DNA of 64,000 nucleotides from Pseudomonadota bacterium (GCA_023425645.1 JAFACG010000024.1:38789-102788), one strand, 5' to 3'. Positions 17,452-30,216 are shown, counted from the stretch's first letter. A program made the numbers and translations. The notes: generated from the letters alone by a model not told the origin.

Positions 17452-18228
17452 ATGAAACGTTTTGCCGCCCTCGCCCTGACCTGCGCCCTGGCCGCGCCTG
17501 CCTACGCCCAGACGGTTGCCACAGTCAATGGCAAGGCCATCACCCAGAAAGACATGGACCAGTTCGTCGCCCTGCTGGTCGAGCAAGGCGCAAAGGATTC
17601 GCCCGAACTGCGCGAGCAGGTCAAGCAGGAGATGGTCAACCGCATGGCTGTCGTGCAAGCCGCTGAAAAAGCCGGCCTGGACAAGAAAGCCGACGTCCAG
17701 CAGGAAATCGAACTGGCTCGCCAGGGCATCCTGGTGCGCGCCCTGATGGCCGACTACCTGAAGAAGAACCCCGTCTCCGAAGCCGACATCAGCAAGGAAT
17801 ACAACACCATCAAGGGCATGGAAGAAGGCAAGCAGGAATACAAGGTGCGCCACATCCTGGTCAAGGATGAAAAGGCCGCCAAGGATCTGCTGGCCCAGAT
17901 CAAGTCCAAGAAGATCAGCTTCGCCGACGCCGCCAAGAAGAACTCCATCGACACCGGCAGCGGCCAGCAAGGCGGCGACCTGGGCTGGGCGCCCAGCTCC
18001 ACCTACGTGCCCGAGTTCGCCCAGGCCGTTGAAAAGCTGAAGAAAGGCGAACTGGCCGCCGCTCCCGTGCAGTCCCAGTTCGGCTGGCACATCATCCAGG
18101 TGGAAGACGCCCGTCCCGTGACCTTCCCCGCCCTGAACGACGTCAAGCCTCAGTTGGAAGAAATGCTGCGTCAGCGCAAGCTGGCCGAGTACCAGCAGAA
18201 GATCCTGAAAGACGCCGACATCAAATAA
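17452..18228 (+). CDS. Periplasmic parvulin-type peptidyl-prolyl isomerase
   Basis: A 258-residue foldase of the PpiC/PrsA type. The signal peptide MKRFAALALTCALAAPAYA is cleaved before QTVATVNG. A SurA-like helical N-domain follows, then a parvulin domain at about residues 130-220 with YKVRHILV, GGDLGW and FGWHIIQ. It should help fold outer-membrane or periplasmic proteins. AAGGA lies six bases before the ATG at 17452; the ATG at 17446 overlaps that site and is unlikely. It ends the msrB operon, before a strong terminator. Confidence 0.9.
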   Translation: MKRFAALALTCALAAPAYAQTVATVNGKAITQKDMDQFVALLVEQGAKDSPELREQVKQEMVNRMAVVQAAEKAGLDKKADVQQEIELARQGILVRALMADYLKKNPVSEADISKEYNTIKGMEEGKQEYKVRHILVKDEKAAKDLLAQIKSKKISFADAAKKNSIDTGSGQQGGDLGWAPSSTYVPEFAQAVEKLKKGELAAAPVQSQFGWHIIQVEDARPVTFPALNDVKPQLEEMLRQRKLAEYQQKILKDADIK

Positions 18229-18274
18229 GGCGTCCAGGCCCGGTTTTAAACGCCGGGCCAGAAAGGCACGATCG

Positions 18275-18307
18275 AACCGGCGCCCCTCATCAAGGCGCCG
18301 GTTTTTT
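18275..18307 (+). terminator. Rho-independent terminator after ppiC operon
   Basis: AACCGGCGCC (18275-18284) pairs perfectly with GGCGCCGGTT (18294-18303), followed by a run of T to 18307. It lies 47 bases after the ppiC stop. Confidence 0.9.
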
Positions 18308-18389
18308 GTTCTTCGGACGGATTTACCGGAGGATGAATGAAGCGCGAATGAAGCCGCAGCTCGAAGGTGTTCGAGTCCCTTGCAGGCTG

Positions 18390-18770
18390 AGGACTTGCCG
18401 GTGCTGCGCACCGGTTCCCTGGTCGCCAGCCCTCGCCGGGCGCGTCGTTAACTCCGGCGGGTCGCTCGCCCCCCAGGCGAGCGACAAGCGCCGCCGTCAA
18501 ACAGAACGACGCTTGCCTCCCGGCTCGGCTTGCCGCCGACAGTCACGCGAGCCGGGAGGCAAGCGGCCTGCTGTTCGAGCGCGACGCTTGTGGTTCGGAA
18601 CGAACCACCGCGTGAGTTCAGGCCGCGCCCGGCCCGCGTGACTGGCAAGGGTACAGGCGCATAGCGCCTGCAAGCCGTCAGCCGAGGCGGTTCTGGGGCC
18701 AGGCCTGAGCGGCGGCTTCCTAAATACTCCATTTAATCCCCAACGGTTAGCGAAAAAACTACTTTGGGGT
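18390..18770. repeat. Hairpin-rich non-coding block
   Basis: Five perfect inverted repeats lie in under 300 bases: 18398-18414 (7-bp stem), 18461-18485 (10-bp stem, 5-base loop), 18510-18565 (18-bp stem around a 20-base loop), 18590-18608 (8-bp stem, 3-base loop) and 18654-18670 (7-bp stem, 3-base loop). A weaker CCCCAA/TTGGGG pair spans 18738-18769. Both strands are open for about 95-110 codons, but the proteins are Arg-rich and unlike anything known to me. It may be a dispersed repeat element or a structured RNA. It lies between the ppiC terminator and the end of ligA. Confidence 0.6.
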
Positions 18771-18809
18771 CTATGACTAGTCTGTAAGAATCAGCGCGCC
18801 AAACCGCCG

Positions 18810-21907
<3,098 letters not shown>

Positions 21908-21952
21908 TGTCAGTTCCGTCGTATCAACGCTGTAACGGTTAAAAAATCAGCT

Positions 21953-24900
21953 TCAAGCATCGGCCATCTGCATGGCGGCGTCCACATCCACCGCCACGAT
22001 ACGGGAGACGCCCTGTTCCTGCATGGTGACCCCAACCAGCTGCTTGGCCATCTGCATGGCAATTTTATTGTGGGAAATGAACAAAAACTGCGTCTGATCG
22101 CTCATGCTGGCCACCAGATTGGCATAACGTTCCGTATTGGCGTCGTCCAGCGGCGCATCCACCTCGTCCAGCAGGCAGAACGGCGCCGGATTCAGCTTGA
22201 AGAAGGCAAACACCAGAGCCGTCGCCGTCAGCGCCTTTTCACCGCCCGACAACAGATGGATGGTGCTGTTGCGCTTGCCCGGCGGCTGCGCCATGACCTG
22301 TACGCCAGCCTCGAGCACTTCCTCGCCCACCATGGTCAGTTTAGCCTCTCCGCCGCCGAACAGACGCGGAAAAAGCTCGCCGAAATGTTGATTAACAATG
22401 TTGAACGTTTCCATCAGCAACTGACGCGTCTCGCGATCGATCTTGCGGATCGCGTCTTCCAGCGTCTCGATGGCGTCGCTCAAATCCTTGTGCTGGGCGT
22501 CCAGGTAAGTCTTGCGTTCCTGCGCCGTGGTCAGCTCTTCGAGCGCCGCCAGATTCACCGGACCCAATGCCTCGATCTGGCGGGAAATGCGCTGGACTTC
22601 GGACTGCAGCCAGCCCACGCGCTGCCATTCGGGTGTCTTTTCCTGTAACAAGGCCCACAACTGGGCGCGATTCACCTGGCGCGCATCCAGCTGCTCGGCG
22701 AACTGTTCGACGGCCAGGCGCGAAGCCTGCTCCTGCAGTTGCAGCTCGGTCACCTGCTCGCGCAGAGGCTGCAGGTTCTTTTCGATCTCGACCCTGGCCT
22801 GTTCATTCTCGCGCAGTTGCGCCGCCAGCGTGTCCAGGTTGATCTTGGCCAGCCGCACGTTCTCCTCGCGCTCGGCGCGCAGCTCCAGGGCTTCCTGCAA
22901 GCCCGCCTGGGCGGCGGAGGCGTCCAGCTCCAGCAATTCGCCCTGCAGGCCCTGCAGCTCGCCGATGGCGCGCTGCGCCTGTTCCTGGGCCAGCGTCAGA
23001 TTGCGTTGCAGTTCGGCCATGCGCTGCACCAGGGCGCGCTCGGCGAACTGGGCGTCCTGCACGGCGCGTTCGCGCTCGCGCAGGGCGTTGCGGGCGCGCT
23101 CGGCCTGCTCGGCCAGCGTCTCGCCCGCCATCTGGGCGTCGGCAAAGCGCGTCTGATGCTCGGCCAGTTCCTCGTCCAGGGCCTCGAAGCGCGCCTCGGC
23201 CTCCTCCCGGCCAGCCTGCAGTTCTTCGCGCTGCAGGCGCAGCTCGTCCAATTCTTCGCGGATGCGTCCGGCGCGCTCCTCCGATTGCTGGGCCTGCTGA
23301 GCCAGACGGGAATGCTCCAGCTGCACATCATGCATGCGGCGCGTCAGCTCCCCCACGCGCGCGCGGGCCGGCGCCAGGCCGGCGCTGACCTGCTGCAAGG
23401 CGGCCTCGGCCCGGGCGCTGGCGCCCGTCAGCTCGTCCACGATCAATTGCGAGGCCTTGAGTTCGCGCTCCAGGTGAGCGATCTCCTGCTGGCGCGCCAG
23501 CATGCCCGCCTGTTCGGAATCGGGTGCGTAGAAGCGGATGCTGTGGCGATCCACCACGTGTCCGTCGCGCACCACGATCAGCGCCTGATCGGATAACCGC
23601 TCCCGCAGGCTGAGCGCCTGCTTCAGGTCCTGGCAGGCATAGACGTCCCGCAGCCAGGCGTCCATCAAGGTGCGCAGCTCCGGTTGATTCAGGCGCAGCA
23701 CCGAAACCAGCAAAGGCAATTCAAAACCGCTGGCCGGCTGAGGAGCCGCCGTCGGCAACTGGTAGAACGCCAACCGCGCCGGCGGCGCGTCGGAAGCGAA
23801 AGCGGCCGACATGTCCAGGCGACGCAGCTCCAGCGCCGTCATGCGCTCGCGCAGCACCGACTCCAGCGCCGTCTCCCAGCCTTTCTCCACATCCAGGCTC
23901 TGCCAGAGGCGCTTCATGCCATCCAGCCCGTGCTTGGCCAGCCAGGGTTCCAGCGTGCCCTTGCGCGCCACATCTTCCTGCAGCCGGCTCAAGGCCAGCA
24001 GCCGCGCTTCCAGCCGGGCCAGCTCCTGCCCGCCCTGCAAGGCCTGCTGCTGCGCCTGCTTGCGCTCCGCCTCCAGCCGCGGCAACTGGCCTTCCAGCTG
24101 CTGCATGTGCTCCTGGGCCTGGGCGAGCTGCGTCTGCAGCATGTTCAATTCGCCCTGCAGGCGCTCCAGATTGTCCGGATCGGGCGCGTTGAGCAGGCGC
24201 AGCTCCTGGGTCAGGCGCTCGTGCCTGACGTCCAGGCCCTGTATCTGCCGGTCGGCGTCGCGCTGCGACTGGGCCGCCAGCGCCAGATTCTGCTCCACGC
24301 GCGCCAGGGCCATGCGCATCTCGTCGCGCAGTCGGGCTTCTTCACGCACGCGCAGCTCCAGGTCGGGCAGGCTGCCCTGGGCCTCTTCGGCCAGCATCTG
24401 CAATTCCTCGACCCGGACCGCCGCTTCTTCGCGCTGTTCCTCGCTGACGGCCAGCTCTTCCTGGCAATGCTCCTGCTGCTCCTGCCAGTCGCGCTGCTGC
24501 TGCTCCAGTTGTTCACGACGCTGCTGCATGCGATTGCGCGAGTCCAGCACGTGACGGATCTCCGCCTCCAGGCTGGATACCTGCGAGCCGGCCTCGTAAA
24601 GTTGGGCCTGCGCGGCGTGCAGGGCGTCGCCCGCCTGCAGATGGGCCTGGCGCTGGGATTCCAGCGACGATTCCGTATGGCGCAGGCCGGCGATGGCCTC
24701 CTCCAGCTTGGTCTGGGCCTGCTCGATGGCCAGAAAGCGCGACTTCTGGTCGCTCTGGGCATTGGATTCCTTCACCAGCCACAACAGATTCTGCTTCAGC
24801 TCACCTTCCTGCTGCAGGTCGCGGTACTGGCGGGCCACCTCGGCCTGGGCCTGCAGCTTCTCGAGCTGGGTTTCCAGCTCGCGCTGGATGTCCTCGACGC

Positions 24901-25477
24901 GCAGCAGGTTCTCGCGCGTGTCCTTCAGCCGGTTTTCTGTCTCGCGGCGGCGTTCCTTGTAGCGCGATACGCCCGCGGCCTCCTCCAGGAAGACGCGCAG
25001 CTCTTCCGGCTTGGCCTCGATCAGGCGATTGATCATGCCCTGGCCGATGATGGCGTAGCCGCGCGCGCCCAGGCCCGTCCCCAGGAAGATGTCGTGGATG
25101 TCGCGGCGGCGCACCGCCTGGTTGTTGATGAAATAGCTGCTGGCGCCATCGCGCGTCAGCACGCGGCGCACGGAAATTTCGGCGTAGGTGCTCCATTGGC
25201 CGGAGGCGCGGCCCTCGGAGTTGTCGAACACCAGCTCCACGGACGCGCGGCCCGCCGGCTTGCGTTGGCCCGAGCCGTTGAAGATCACGTCCTGCATGGA
25301 TTCGCCGCGCAGTTCGGACGCCTTGCTTTCGCCCAGCACCCAGCGCACCGCATCGATGATGTTGGATTTGCCGCAGCCGTTGGGCCCGACCACGCCCACC
25401 AGCTGGCTGGGTGTGGGAATGGAGGTCGGGTCCACGAACGACTTGAAGCCGGCGAGTTTGATCTGGGTTAAGCGCAC
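21953..25477 (-). CDS. smc: Chromosome partition protein SMC
   Basis: A 1174-residue SMC ATPase that organises and segregates the chromosome. The N-terminal head carries Walker A GPNGCGKS at residues 31-38. Long Glu/Gln/Ala/Arg-rich coiled coils flank a hinge at about 510-670. The C-terminal head has the signature LLSGGEKALTATAL and Walker B FCLLDEVDAPLDD. The start is GTG with no clear ribosome-binding site. No scpA/scpB genes are in the window. It is the first gene of the smc-zipA-ligA run. Confidence 0.95.
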   Translation of the reverse strand: MRLTQIKLAGFKSFVDPTSIPTPSQLVGVVGPNGCGKSNIIDAVRWVLGESKASELRGESMQDVIFNGSGQRKPAGRASVELVFDNSEGRASGQWSTYAEISVRRVLTRDGASSYFINNQAVRRRDIHDIFLGTGLGARGYAIIGQGMINRLIEAKPEELRVFLEEAAGVSRYKERRRETENRLKDTRENLLRVEDIQRELETQLEKLQAQAEVARQYRDLQQEGELKQNLLWLVKESNAQSDQKSRFLAIEQAQTKLEEAIAGLRHTESSLESQRQAHLQAGDALHAAQAQLYEAGSQVSSLEAEIRHVLDSRNRMQQRREQLEQQQRDWQEQQEHCQEELAVSEEQREEAAVRVEELQMLAEEAQGSLPDLELRVREEARLRDEMRMALARVEQNLALAAQSQRDADRQIQGLDVRHERLTQELRLLNAPDPDNLERLQGELNMLQTQLAQAQEHMQQLEGQLPRLEAERKQAQQQALQGGQELARLEARLLALSRLQEDVARKGTLEPWLAKHGLDGMKRLWQSLDVEKGWETALESVLRERMTALELRRLDMSAAFASDAPPARLAFYQLPTAAPQPASGFELPLLVSVLRLNQPELRTLMDAWLRDVYACQDLKQALSLRERLSDQALIVVRDGHVVDRHSIRFYAPDSEQAGMLARQQEIAHLERELKASQLIVDELTGASARAEAALQQVSAGLAPARARVGELTRRMHDVQLEHSRLAQQAQQSEERAGRIREELDELRLQREELQAGREEAEARFEALDEELAEHQTRFADAQMAGETLAEQAERARNALRERERAVQDAQFAERALVQRMAELQRNLTLAQEQAQRAIGELQGLQGELLELDASAAQAGLQEALELRAEREENVRLAKINLDTLAAQLRENEQARVEIEKNLQPLREQVTELQLQEQASRLAVEQFAEQLDARQVNRAQLWALLQEKTPEWQRVGWLQSEVQRISRQIEALGPVNLAALEELTTAQERKTYLDAQHKDLSDAIETLEDAIRKIDRETRQLLMETFNIVNQHFGELFPRLFGGGEAKLTMVGEEVLEAGVQVMAQPPGKRNSTIHLLSGGEKALTATALVFAFFKLNPAPFCLLDEVDAPLDDANTERYANLVASMSDQTQFLFISHNKIAMQMAKQLVGVTMQEQGVSRIVAVDVDAAMQMADA

Positions 25478-25751
25478 AGGTAGGAATCAGCTAGATATGG
25501 TCCGGTTCGAACAGGCGCGAGCCTCGGGCGGCACGACCCGGCATCGCGCCACGTATGATACCGCAGCGCCTGCTCTGCACAGCCAGGAAGGGCAAAAAAC
25601 AATTGAGCGGCAATTATTGGTCAGCCTGGGCAATCAGGCGGTAAACTCTTGTGGAATTCAATCTTCAAACAACCCTTTCCTGACTTTGGTCCGTGTCTCG
25701 CAATCGTCGCCATCGCCTGGCCAGAGGGGACACACGCATTCGAGACGCATT

Positions 25752-27062
25752 TTGAATAAAGGATTCTATCTGGTCATGGCAGCGCAGGCCTTGTCGTCAG
25801 TCGCCGACAACGCCCTGCTGATCGCCGCCATTGCCCTGATCGCCGACCTTCAGGGGCCTGCCTGGATGGCCCCCATGATGAAATGGTGGTTCGCGCTGTC
25901 CTACGTGGTTCTGGCCGCTTTCGTCGGCGCCTTCGCGGATTCCTTCCCCAAGGGCCGCGTCATGTTCGCCACCAATGCCGTCAAGCTGATCGGCTGCCTG
26001 ATGATGTTCTGCCACCAGTATTTCGGCATGACCGACTCGCAGCAGCTCATCCTGGTCTTTGCCTCCTATACGCTGGTAGGCGTGGGCGCCGCCGCCTACT
26101 CGCCGGCCAAGTACGGCATCATCACGGAGATGCTCAAGCCCGAACTGCTGGTCAAGGGCAATAGCTGGATCGAAGGGCTGACCGTGCTGTCCATCATCGT
26201 CGGGACCGTGCTGGGCGGCGTACTCATCAGTCCTCATGTCGCCGCCGTGCTGGCCGAGCACCCGCTCATCGCCCCCCTGGCCCAGACGCGCGCCGAAGTG
26301 GCCATCCTGCTGATCTCGCTGGTCTATCTGATGGCGGCGCTGTGCAATCTGCTGATTCCCCGCACCAATATCCACTACCCGCCGCAACAGAAGCATCCGG
26401 TCAAGCTGCTCAAGGAATTCCGCAACTATGTCCAGATCCTGTGGCGGGACAAGCTGGGCCAGATCTCGCTGGCCGTCACCACGCTCTTCTGGGGCGCCGG
26501 CGCCACCTTGCAGTTCATCGTGATCGAATGGGGGGCCCAGCACCTGGGCTACCGCCTGGACCAGGCTTCCATCCTGATGGGGGTGGCCGCGCTGGGCACC
26601 GTGTTCGGCGCCGTCTTCGCGGCCCGCGTCCCCTTGAAGAAGTCGCTGCAGGTCCTGCCGGTCGGCGTGCTGATGGGGCTGATCGTGCTGCTGATGCCCT
26701 TCGTGTACGAAAAATGGGCGGTCTACACCCTGCTGATGAGCATAGGCGGGCTGTCGGGATTCTTCGTGGTGCCCATGAACGCGCTGCTGCAGCATCGCGG
26801 CCACGTCCTGCTGTCGGCCGGCCACTCCATCGCCGTGCAGAACTTCAACGAGCAGCTCAACATCCTGTTCATGCTGGCCTTCTACAGCCTGCTGCTCTGG
26901 CTGGGCCTGCCCATCAACTACATCATCGTGCTGTTCGGCGTGCTGGTGGCCTGCCTGATGACGGTCTTCATCATGTGGAAGAATGCCAACCTGCGCGCGC
27001 AGCCGCAGCTGGAGGCCAGCATAGGCCAGGAAGGCCACGGCCAGGCGCTGGCCTCGCATTGA
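25752..27062 (+). CDS. lplT: Lysophospholipid transporter LplT (major facilitator family)
   Basis: A 436-residue, 12-helix inner-membrane protein. It has the LplT motifs ADNALLIAAIALI, ADSFPKGRVMF and the highly conserved TLVGVGAAAYSPAKYGI. LplT flips lysophospholipids to the cytoplasmic side for re-acylation. The partner acyltransferase gene aas, adjacent or fused in many bacteria, is not here. The likely start is TTG at 25752 (reading MNKGFYLVMAAQ); an ATG at 25776 with AAAGGA 12 bases upstream is the alternative. The 274 bases before it carry the divergent smc promoter. Confidence 0.88.
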   Translation: MNKGFYLVMAAQALSSVADNALLIAAIALIADLQGPAWMAPMMKWWFALSYVVLAAFVGAFADSFPKGRVMFATNAVKLIGCLMMFCHQYFGMTDSQQLILVFASYTLVGVGAAAYSPAKYGIITEMLKPELLVKGNSWIEGLTVLSIIVGTVLGGVLISPHVAAVLAEHPLIAPLAQTRAEVAILLISLVYLMAALCNLLIPRTNIHYPPQQKHPVKLLKEFRNYVQILWRDKLGQISLAVTTLFWGAGATLQFIVIEWGAQHLGYRLDQASILMGVAALGTVFGAVFAARVPLKKSLQVLPVGVLMGLIVLLMPFVYEKWAVYTLLMSIGGLSGFFVVPMNALLQHRGHVLLSAGHSIAVQNFNEQLNILFMLAFYSLLLWLGLPINYIIVLFGVLVACLMTVFIMWKNANLRAQPQLEASIGQEGHGQALASH

Positions 27063-27076
27063 TCGGAGCCTGGTGA

Positions 27077-27979
27077 TCAGTCGCCGGACTGCATCCGGCG
27101 CAGCAGCAACAGATCGCGCCAGGCATTGGCCTTGTGCTGCGGGCGAAGCAGCAGCGAGGCGGGATGATAGGTCACCGCCAGCGGCAGCTGGCGCCCCAGC
27201 GCATCCGTATAAGACAGGACCTGGCCGCGCAGGGTTTCCAGATCTTCATTGCGGCCGCTGAGCGCCGCCGCCGCCAGATTCCCCACCGCCAGCAGACGAC
27301 GCGGCTGAACCAGCCGTATCTGGGCGTCGAGAAAGGCCCGGCAGGCCGCCATTTCTTCCTGGGTGGGCGGCCGATTGCCCAGGGGCCGGCACTTGACCAG
27401 GTGCGCCAGGTATACCGACGCATGCGGCAGCGCGCTGGCCAGCATGGCCTGCAGCAGCACGCCCGCCTTGCCGTCGAAAGGCTGGCCGCTGCGATCGTCG
27501 CTGGTGCCCGGCGCCTCGCCGATGATCATCCAGTCCGGTTGCGGCGAGACGCCCGCGCCGAACACGGCCAGGGAGCGCCCCGTATACAGGCCGCATTCCT
27601 GGCAGGCTTCGATCTGCTCCTGCAAGGCCTGCAGATCGGCGGCCTGCTCAGGCTGGATCAGCACGGCGGGCTGGACGGCGGCCGCTTCCTCGGGCGCCGG
27701 CGCCGCGGCGGGCTGACGGCCCGGCTTGCGCAGCAAGGCAAGGGCCTGGTCGCGCGCAGCACGGGCGGAATCAGTCACGTGGGCCGTCGCAATGGCGGAT
27801 TCGGTCTGCTCAGGGGCGTCGGCAACTCCTTGAGGGGCGGGCTGGGCGCCATCCTGCTGCGGGACCGGCGCGGGCGCAGCTTCGCCGGCCTGCGGCAGAC
27901 GCGCCAGGAACGCGCGATCCAGTCCCAGTTCCAGCAGCCAGGCCCGCTGCAGCAGCGACAAAGGCTCGAACGCGCTCAT
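27077..27979 (-). CDS. Uracil-DNA glycosylase, family 4-like, with long N-terminal extension
   Basis: A 300-residue protein. The C-terminal 190 residues form a UDG domain with motif GEAPGTSDDRSGQPFDGKAG and the His motif TYHPASLL. Cluster cysteines CQEC and C-x15-C (VKCRPLGN...MAAC) fit the 4Fe-4S family 4 glycosylases. It removes uracil from DNA. The first 110 residues are Ala/Pro/Gln-rich and probably disordered. Its ATG overlaps the TsaB-RimI stop (ATGA). It converges on lplT. Confidence 0.87.
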   Translation of the reverse strand: MSAFEPLSLLQRAWLLELGLDRAFLARLPQAGEAAPAPVPQQDGAQPAPQGVADAPEQTESAIATAHVTDSARAARDQALALLRKPGRQPAAAPAPEEAAAVQPAVLIQPEQAADLQALQEQIEACQECGLYTGRSLAVFGAGVSPQPDWMIIGEAPGTSDDRSGQPFDGKAGVLLQAMLASALPHASVYLAHLVKCRPLGNRPPTQEEMAACRAFLDAQIRLVQPRRLLAVGNLAAAALSGRNEDLETLRGQVLSYTDALGRQLPLAVTYHPASLLLRPQHKANAWRDLLLLRRMQSGD

Positions 27980-29211
27980 GCCGCCGCCTTGTCGGCCAGG
28001 ACCAGGCTCATCAGCACGGCATCTTCGCGCTGGCCATGGTCGGCCGGATAATAATTCTTGCGCACGCCATCCATCTGGAAGCCCTGGCCGCGATAAAAGG
28101 CAATGGCCTGCGCATTGGAGGCGCGCACTTCGAGCACCACCCTGTCCAGCCCCTGACTGCGGGTCCAGGCCAGGCCGTCTTCCAGCAATTGGCGACCCAG
28201 TCCGCGGCGCTGAAACAGGGGATCCACGCCGATCAGCAGCAACTGCATGACATCCGGCGCGGCCAGCCAGACGGCAAAGCCCTGCACACGGCCCTGCTGG
28301 TGGGCGACGCGCGCGTGATAGCCGGCGCCCGCCAGGCTGTCGGCGAAATTGCCCTTTGTCCAGGGGTGGCTCTGGACGCCGCGTTCGATCTCCAGCACAG
28401 CGTCCAGGTGGCCGGCGCGCATGGTCTCGATGGACACGGGCTGGTCCTGGGCCGCCGGGTTGCCGCCCTGCCCTTGTTCCCGTTCAGTGATGGTGTAGGC
28501 AACCTTGTCGCGCACATACAGCGGCATGGCCAGTTCCGGCGCCACGCCCAGGCCCTTGTCCAGATCCTGCAGCGCAAGCTGCGCCACGCTGCGGGCGCCG
28601 GCGCGCCAAGGCTCGCCGACCTGCCAGCCCCTGGCGCGCACCTGCACAGCCAAGGCGGGGAACTGACGGACCGCATCGCCCAGCACCTGGATGCGCGCCT
28701 GCGGCATGCCCGCGGTCCAAGAGCCATGCAGGCGCTCCATCCAGTCCACGAACTGCGCGACATCCAGCAGCACGGGGCTTTGCAGCACCTGCCAGCCCTC
28801 TTGCTCGCTCCAGGCGAACACGCCGGCATAGAGCTCTTGCATGCGCGCATCCTGGGCCACCACGTACACGGTGTCGGCCTGCCCGGGCGCACGCGCGGCG
28901 GCGGCCAGCAGGGACGAGACCGGCAGCACGGGCAGGTCCAGGGCGAAGGCCATGCCCTGGGCCACGCCGCAAGCCACGCGCAATCCCGTGAAGCCGCCCG
29001 GCCCCTGGCCGAAGGCGACGGCCGTCAGGGCGCGTCGCTCCAGGCCGGCCTGCGCGAGCAGCTGATCGGCCATGGGCAACAGGCGCTCGGCATGGTCGCC
29101 CGTGCCGTCGTGGGCTATCTCGAGCACGCGCACGCCCGCGCTCGTGCGCGACAACAGGGCCAGCTCGCAAAGGCTGGAGGAACTTTCCAGGGCAAGAATA
29201 TGTGCATCCAT
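27976..29211 (-). CDS. TsaB - RimI fusion protein
   Basis: One 411-residue frame. Residues 1 to about 245 match TsaB, the non-catalytic partner of TsaD in threonylcarbamoyl-adenosine tRNA modification (ILALESSSSLCELAL, GQGPGGFTGLR). Residues from 259 on match RimI, the GNAT acetyltransferase of the S18 N-terminal Ala, with acetyl-CoA loop QRRGLGRQL and the VLEVRASNAQAIAFYR block. In many proteobacteria these are two adjacent genes; here they are one polypeptide joined by a short Gly/Gln linker. No stop or frameshift is seen at the junction. Confidence 0.9.
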   Translation of the reverse strand: MDAHILALESSSSLCELALLSRTSAGVRVLEIAHDGTGDHAERLLPMADQLLAQAGLERRALTAVAFGQGPGGFTGLRVACGVAQGMAFALDLPVLPVSSLLAAAARAPGQADTVYVVAQDARMQELYAGVFAWSEQEGWQVLQSPVLLDVAQFVDWMERLHGSWTAGMPQARIQVLGDAVRQFPALAVQVRARGWQVGEPWRAGARSVAQLALQDLDKGLGVAPELAMPLYVRDKVAYTITEREQGQGGNPAAQDQPVSIETMRAGHLDAVLEIERGVQSHPWTKGNFADSLAGAGYHARVAHQQGRVQGFAVWLAAPDVMQLLLIGVDPLFQRRGLGRQLLEDGLAWTRSQGLDRVVLEVRASNAQAIAFYRGQGFQMDGVRKNYYPADHGQREDAVLMSLVLADKAAA

Positions 29212-29479
29212 CGCGCTATTTTAGTTTAAGCACGGGCAAATGGGCGGCAGGTTCCGCCCCTGCTCCCGGGCCGGGGCGGACCATTTCAACGCGCACGTCC
29301 CGCAACGCCGTTTTTGCCGCTAAACTTGCTCTGCCGAACAGCGCCGAAGACCCCTTCGGCCCCCTTTCACGGAGGCTGTAAAACGGCTGAAAGGCGCGCA
29401 AGTCGTACAAAACGCTTAATGTGTAATATTTTTCTACGGCCCCCTGTACGCGCTTTCTGATGCCTGTTACATTTTCGCT

Positions 29480-30214
29480 ATGAACACGCAGACCCCCCCC
29501 CTCACCCGCAAAATCCTTGTCGTCGACGACGATCCACGACTGCGCGACCTCCTGCGTCGCTATCTGTCCGAACAAGGATTCAACGTCTTCGTCGCCGAAG
29601 ACGGAAAGGAAATGTCCAAGCTCTGGCAACGCGAGCATTTCGATCTGCTGGTACTGGATCTGATGCTGCCCGGCGAAGATGGCCTGTCCATCTGTCGTCG
29701 ACTGCGTGGCGGACACGACAACACTCCCATCATCATGCTGACCGCCAAGGCCGAGGAAATCGACCGCATCGTCGGCCTGGAGATGGGCGCTGACGACTAC
29801 CTCATCAAGCCGTTCAACCCGCGCGAGCTGCTGGCCCGCGTCAACGCCATCCTGCGGCGCCGAGGCACCGAGGAACACCCCGGCGCGCCCAGCCAGGAAA
29901 ACGAATCCATCGAGTTCGGCCCCTATGTGCTGAACCTGTCCACCCGCACCCTGACGCGCAACAACGAGGTCGTGCCCATCACCACGGGCGAATTCTCGGT
30001 GCTCAAGGTCTTCGCACGCCATCCCAAGATCCCGCTGTCGCGCGACAAGCTCATGGAACTGGCGCGCGGCCGCGAATACGAAGCCTTCGATCGCAGCCTG
30101 GACGTGCAGATCTCGCGTCTGCGCAAGCTGATCGAGCCCAACGCCTCCAAACCTGTGTTCATCCAGACGGTCTGGGGCCTGGGCTACGTCTTTGTGCCCG
30201 ACGGCGGTAACTGA
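29480..30214 (+). CDS. risA: OmpR-family response regulator RisA-like
   Basis: A 244-residue DNA-binding response regulator. The receiver domain has the acidic pocket Asp16-18, phospho-acceptor Asp60 (LVLDLMLP) and Lys in YLIKPFNP. The C-terminal winged helix ends TVWGLGYVFVP. Sequence and gene order match RisA of Bordetella, where Asp60 is the phosphorylation site and the protein controls virulence and stress genes. No ribosome-binding site is visible before the ATG. The 268-base upstream region holds an A/T-rich stretch (TGTAATATTTTT) that may be the promoter. Confidence 0.88.
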   Translation: MNTQTPPLTRKILVVDDDPRLRDLLRRYLSEQGFNVFVAEDGKEMSKLWQREHFDLLVLDLMLPGEDGLSICRRLRGGHDNTPIIMLTAKAEEIDRIVGLEMGADDYLIKPFNPRELLARVNAILRRRGTEEHPGAPSQENESIEFGPYVLNLSTRTLTRNNEVVPITTGEFSVLKVFARHPKIPLSRDKLMELARGREYEAFDRSLDVQISRLRKLIEPNASKPVFIQTVWGLGYVFVPDGGN

Positions 30215-30216
30215 TT

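Noticed and set aside
18360..18385. T-arm-like sequence GGTGTTCGAGTCCC suggesting a tRNA
   Set aside because: No acceptor stem, D-arm or anticodon arm can be built around it.
18306..18732. Two overlapping short frames on opposite strands in the hairpin-rich block
   Set aside because: Both are Arg-rich, overlap perfect inverted repeats and lack ribosome-binding sites. They are better explained as a non-coding repeat.
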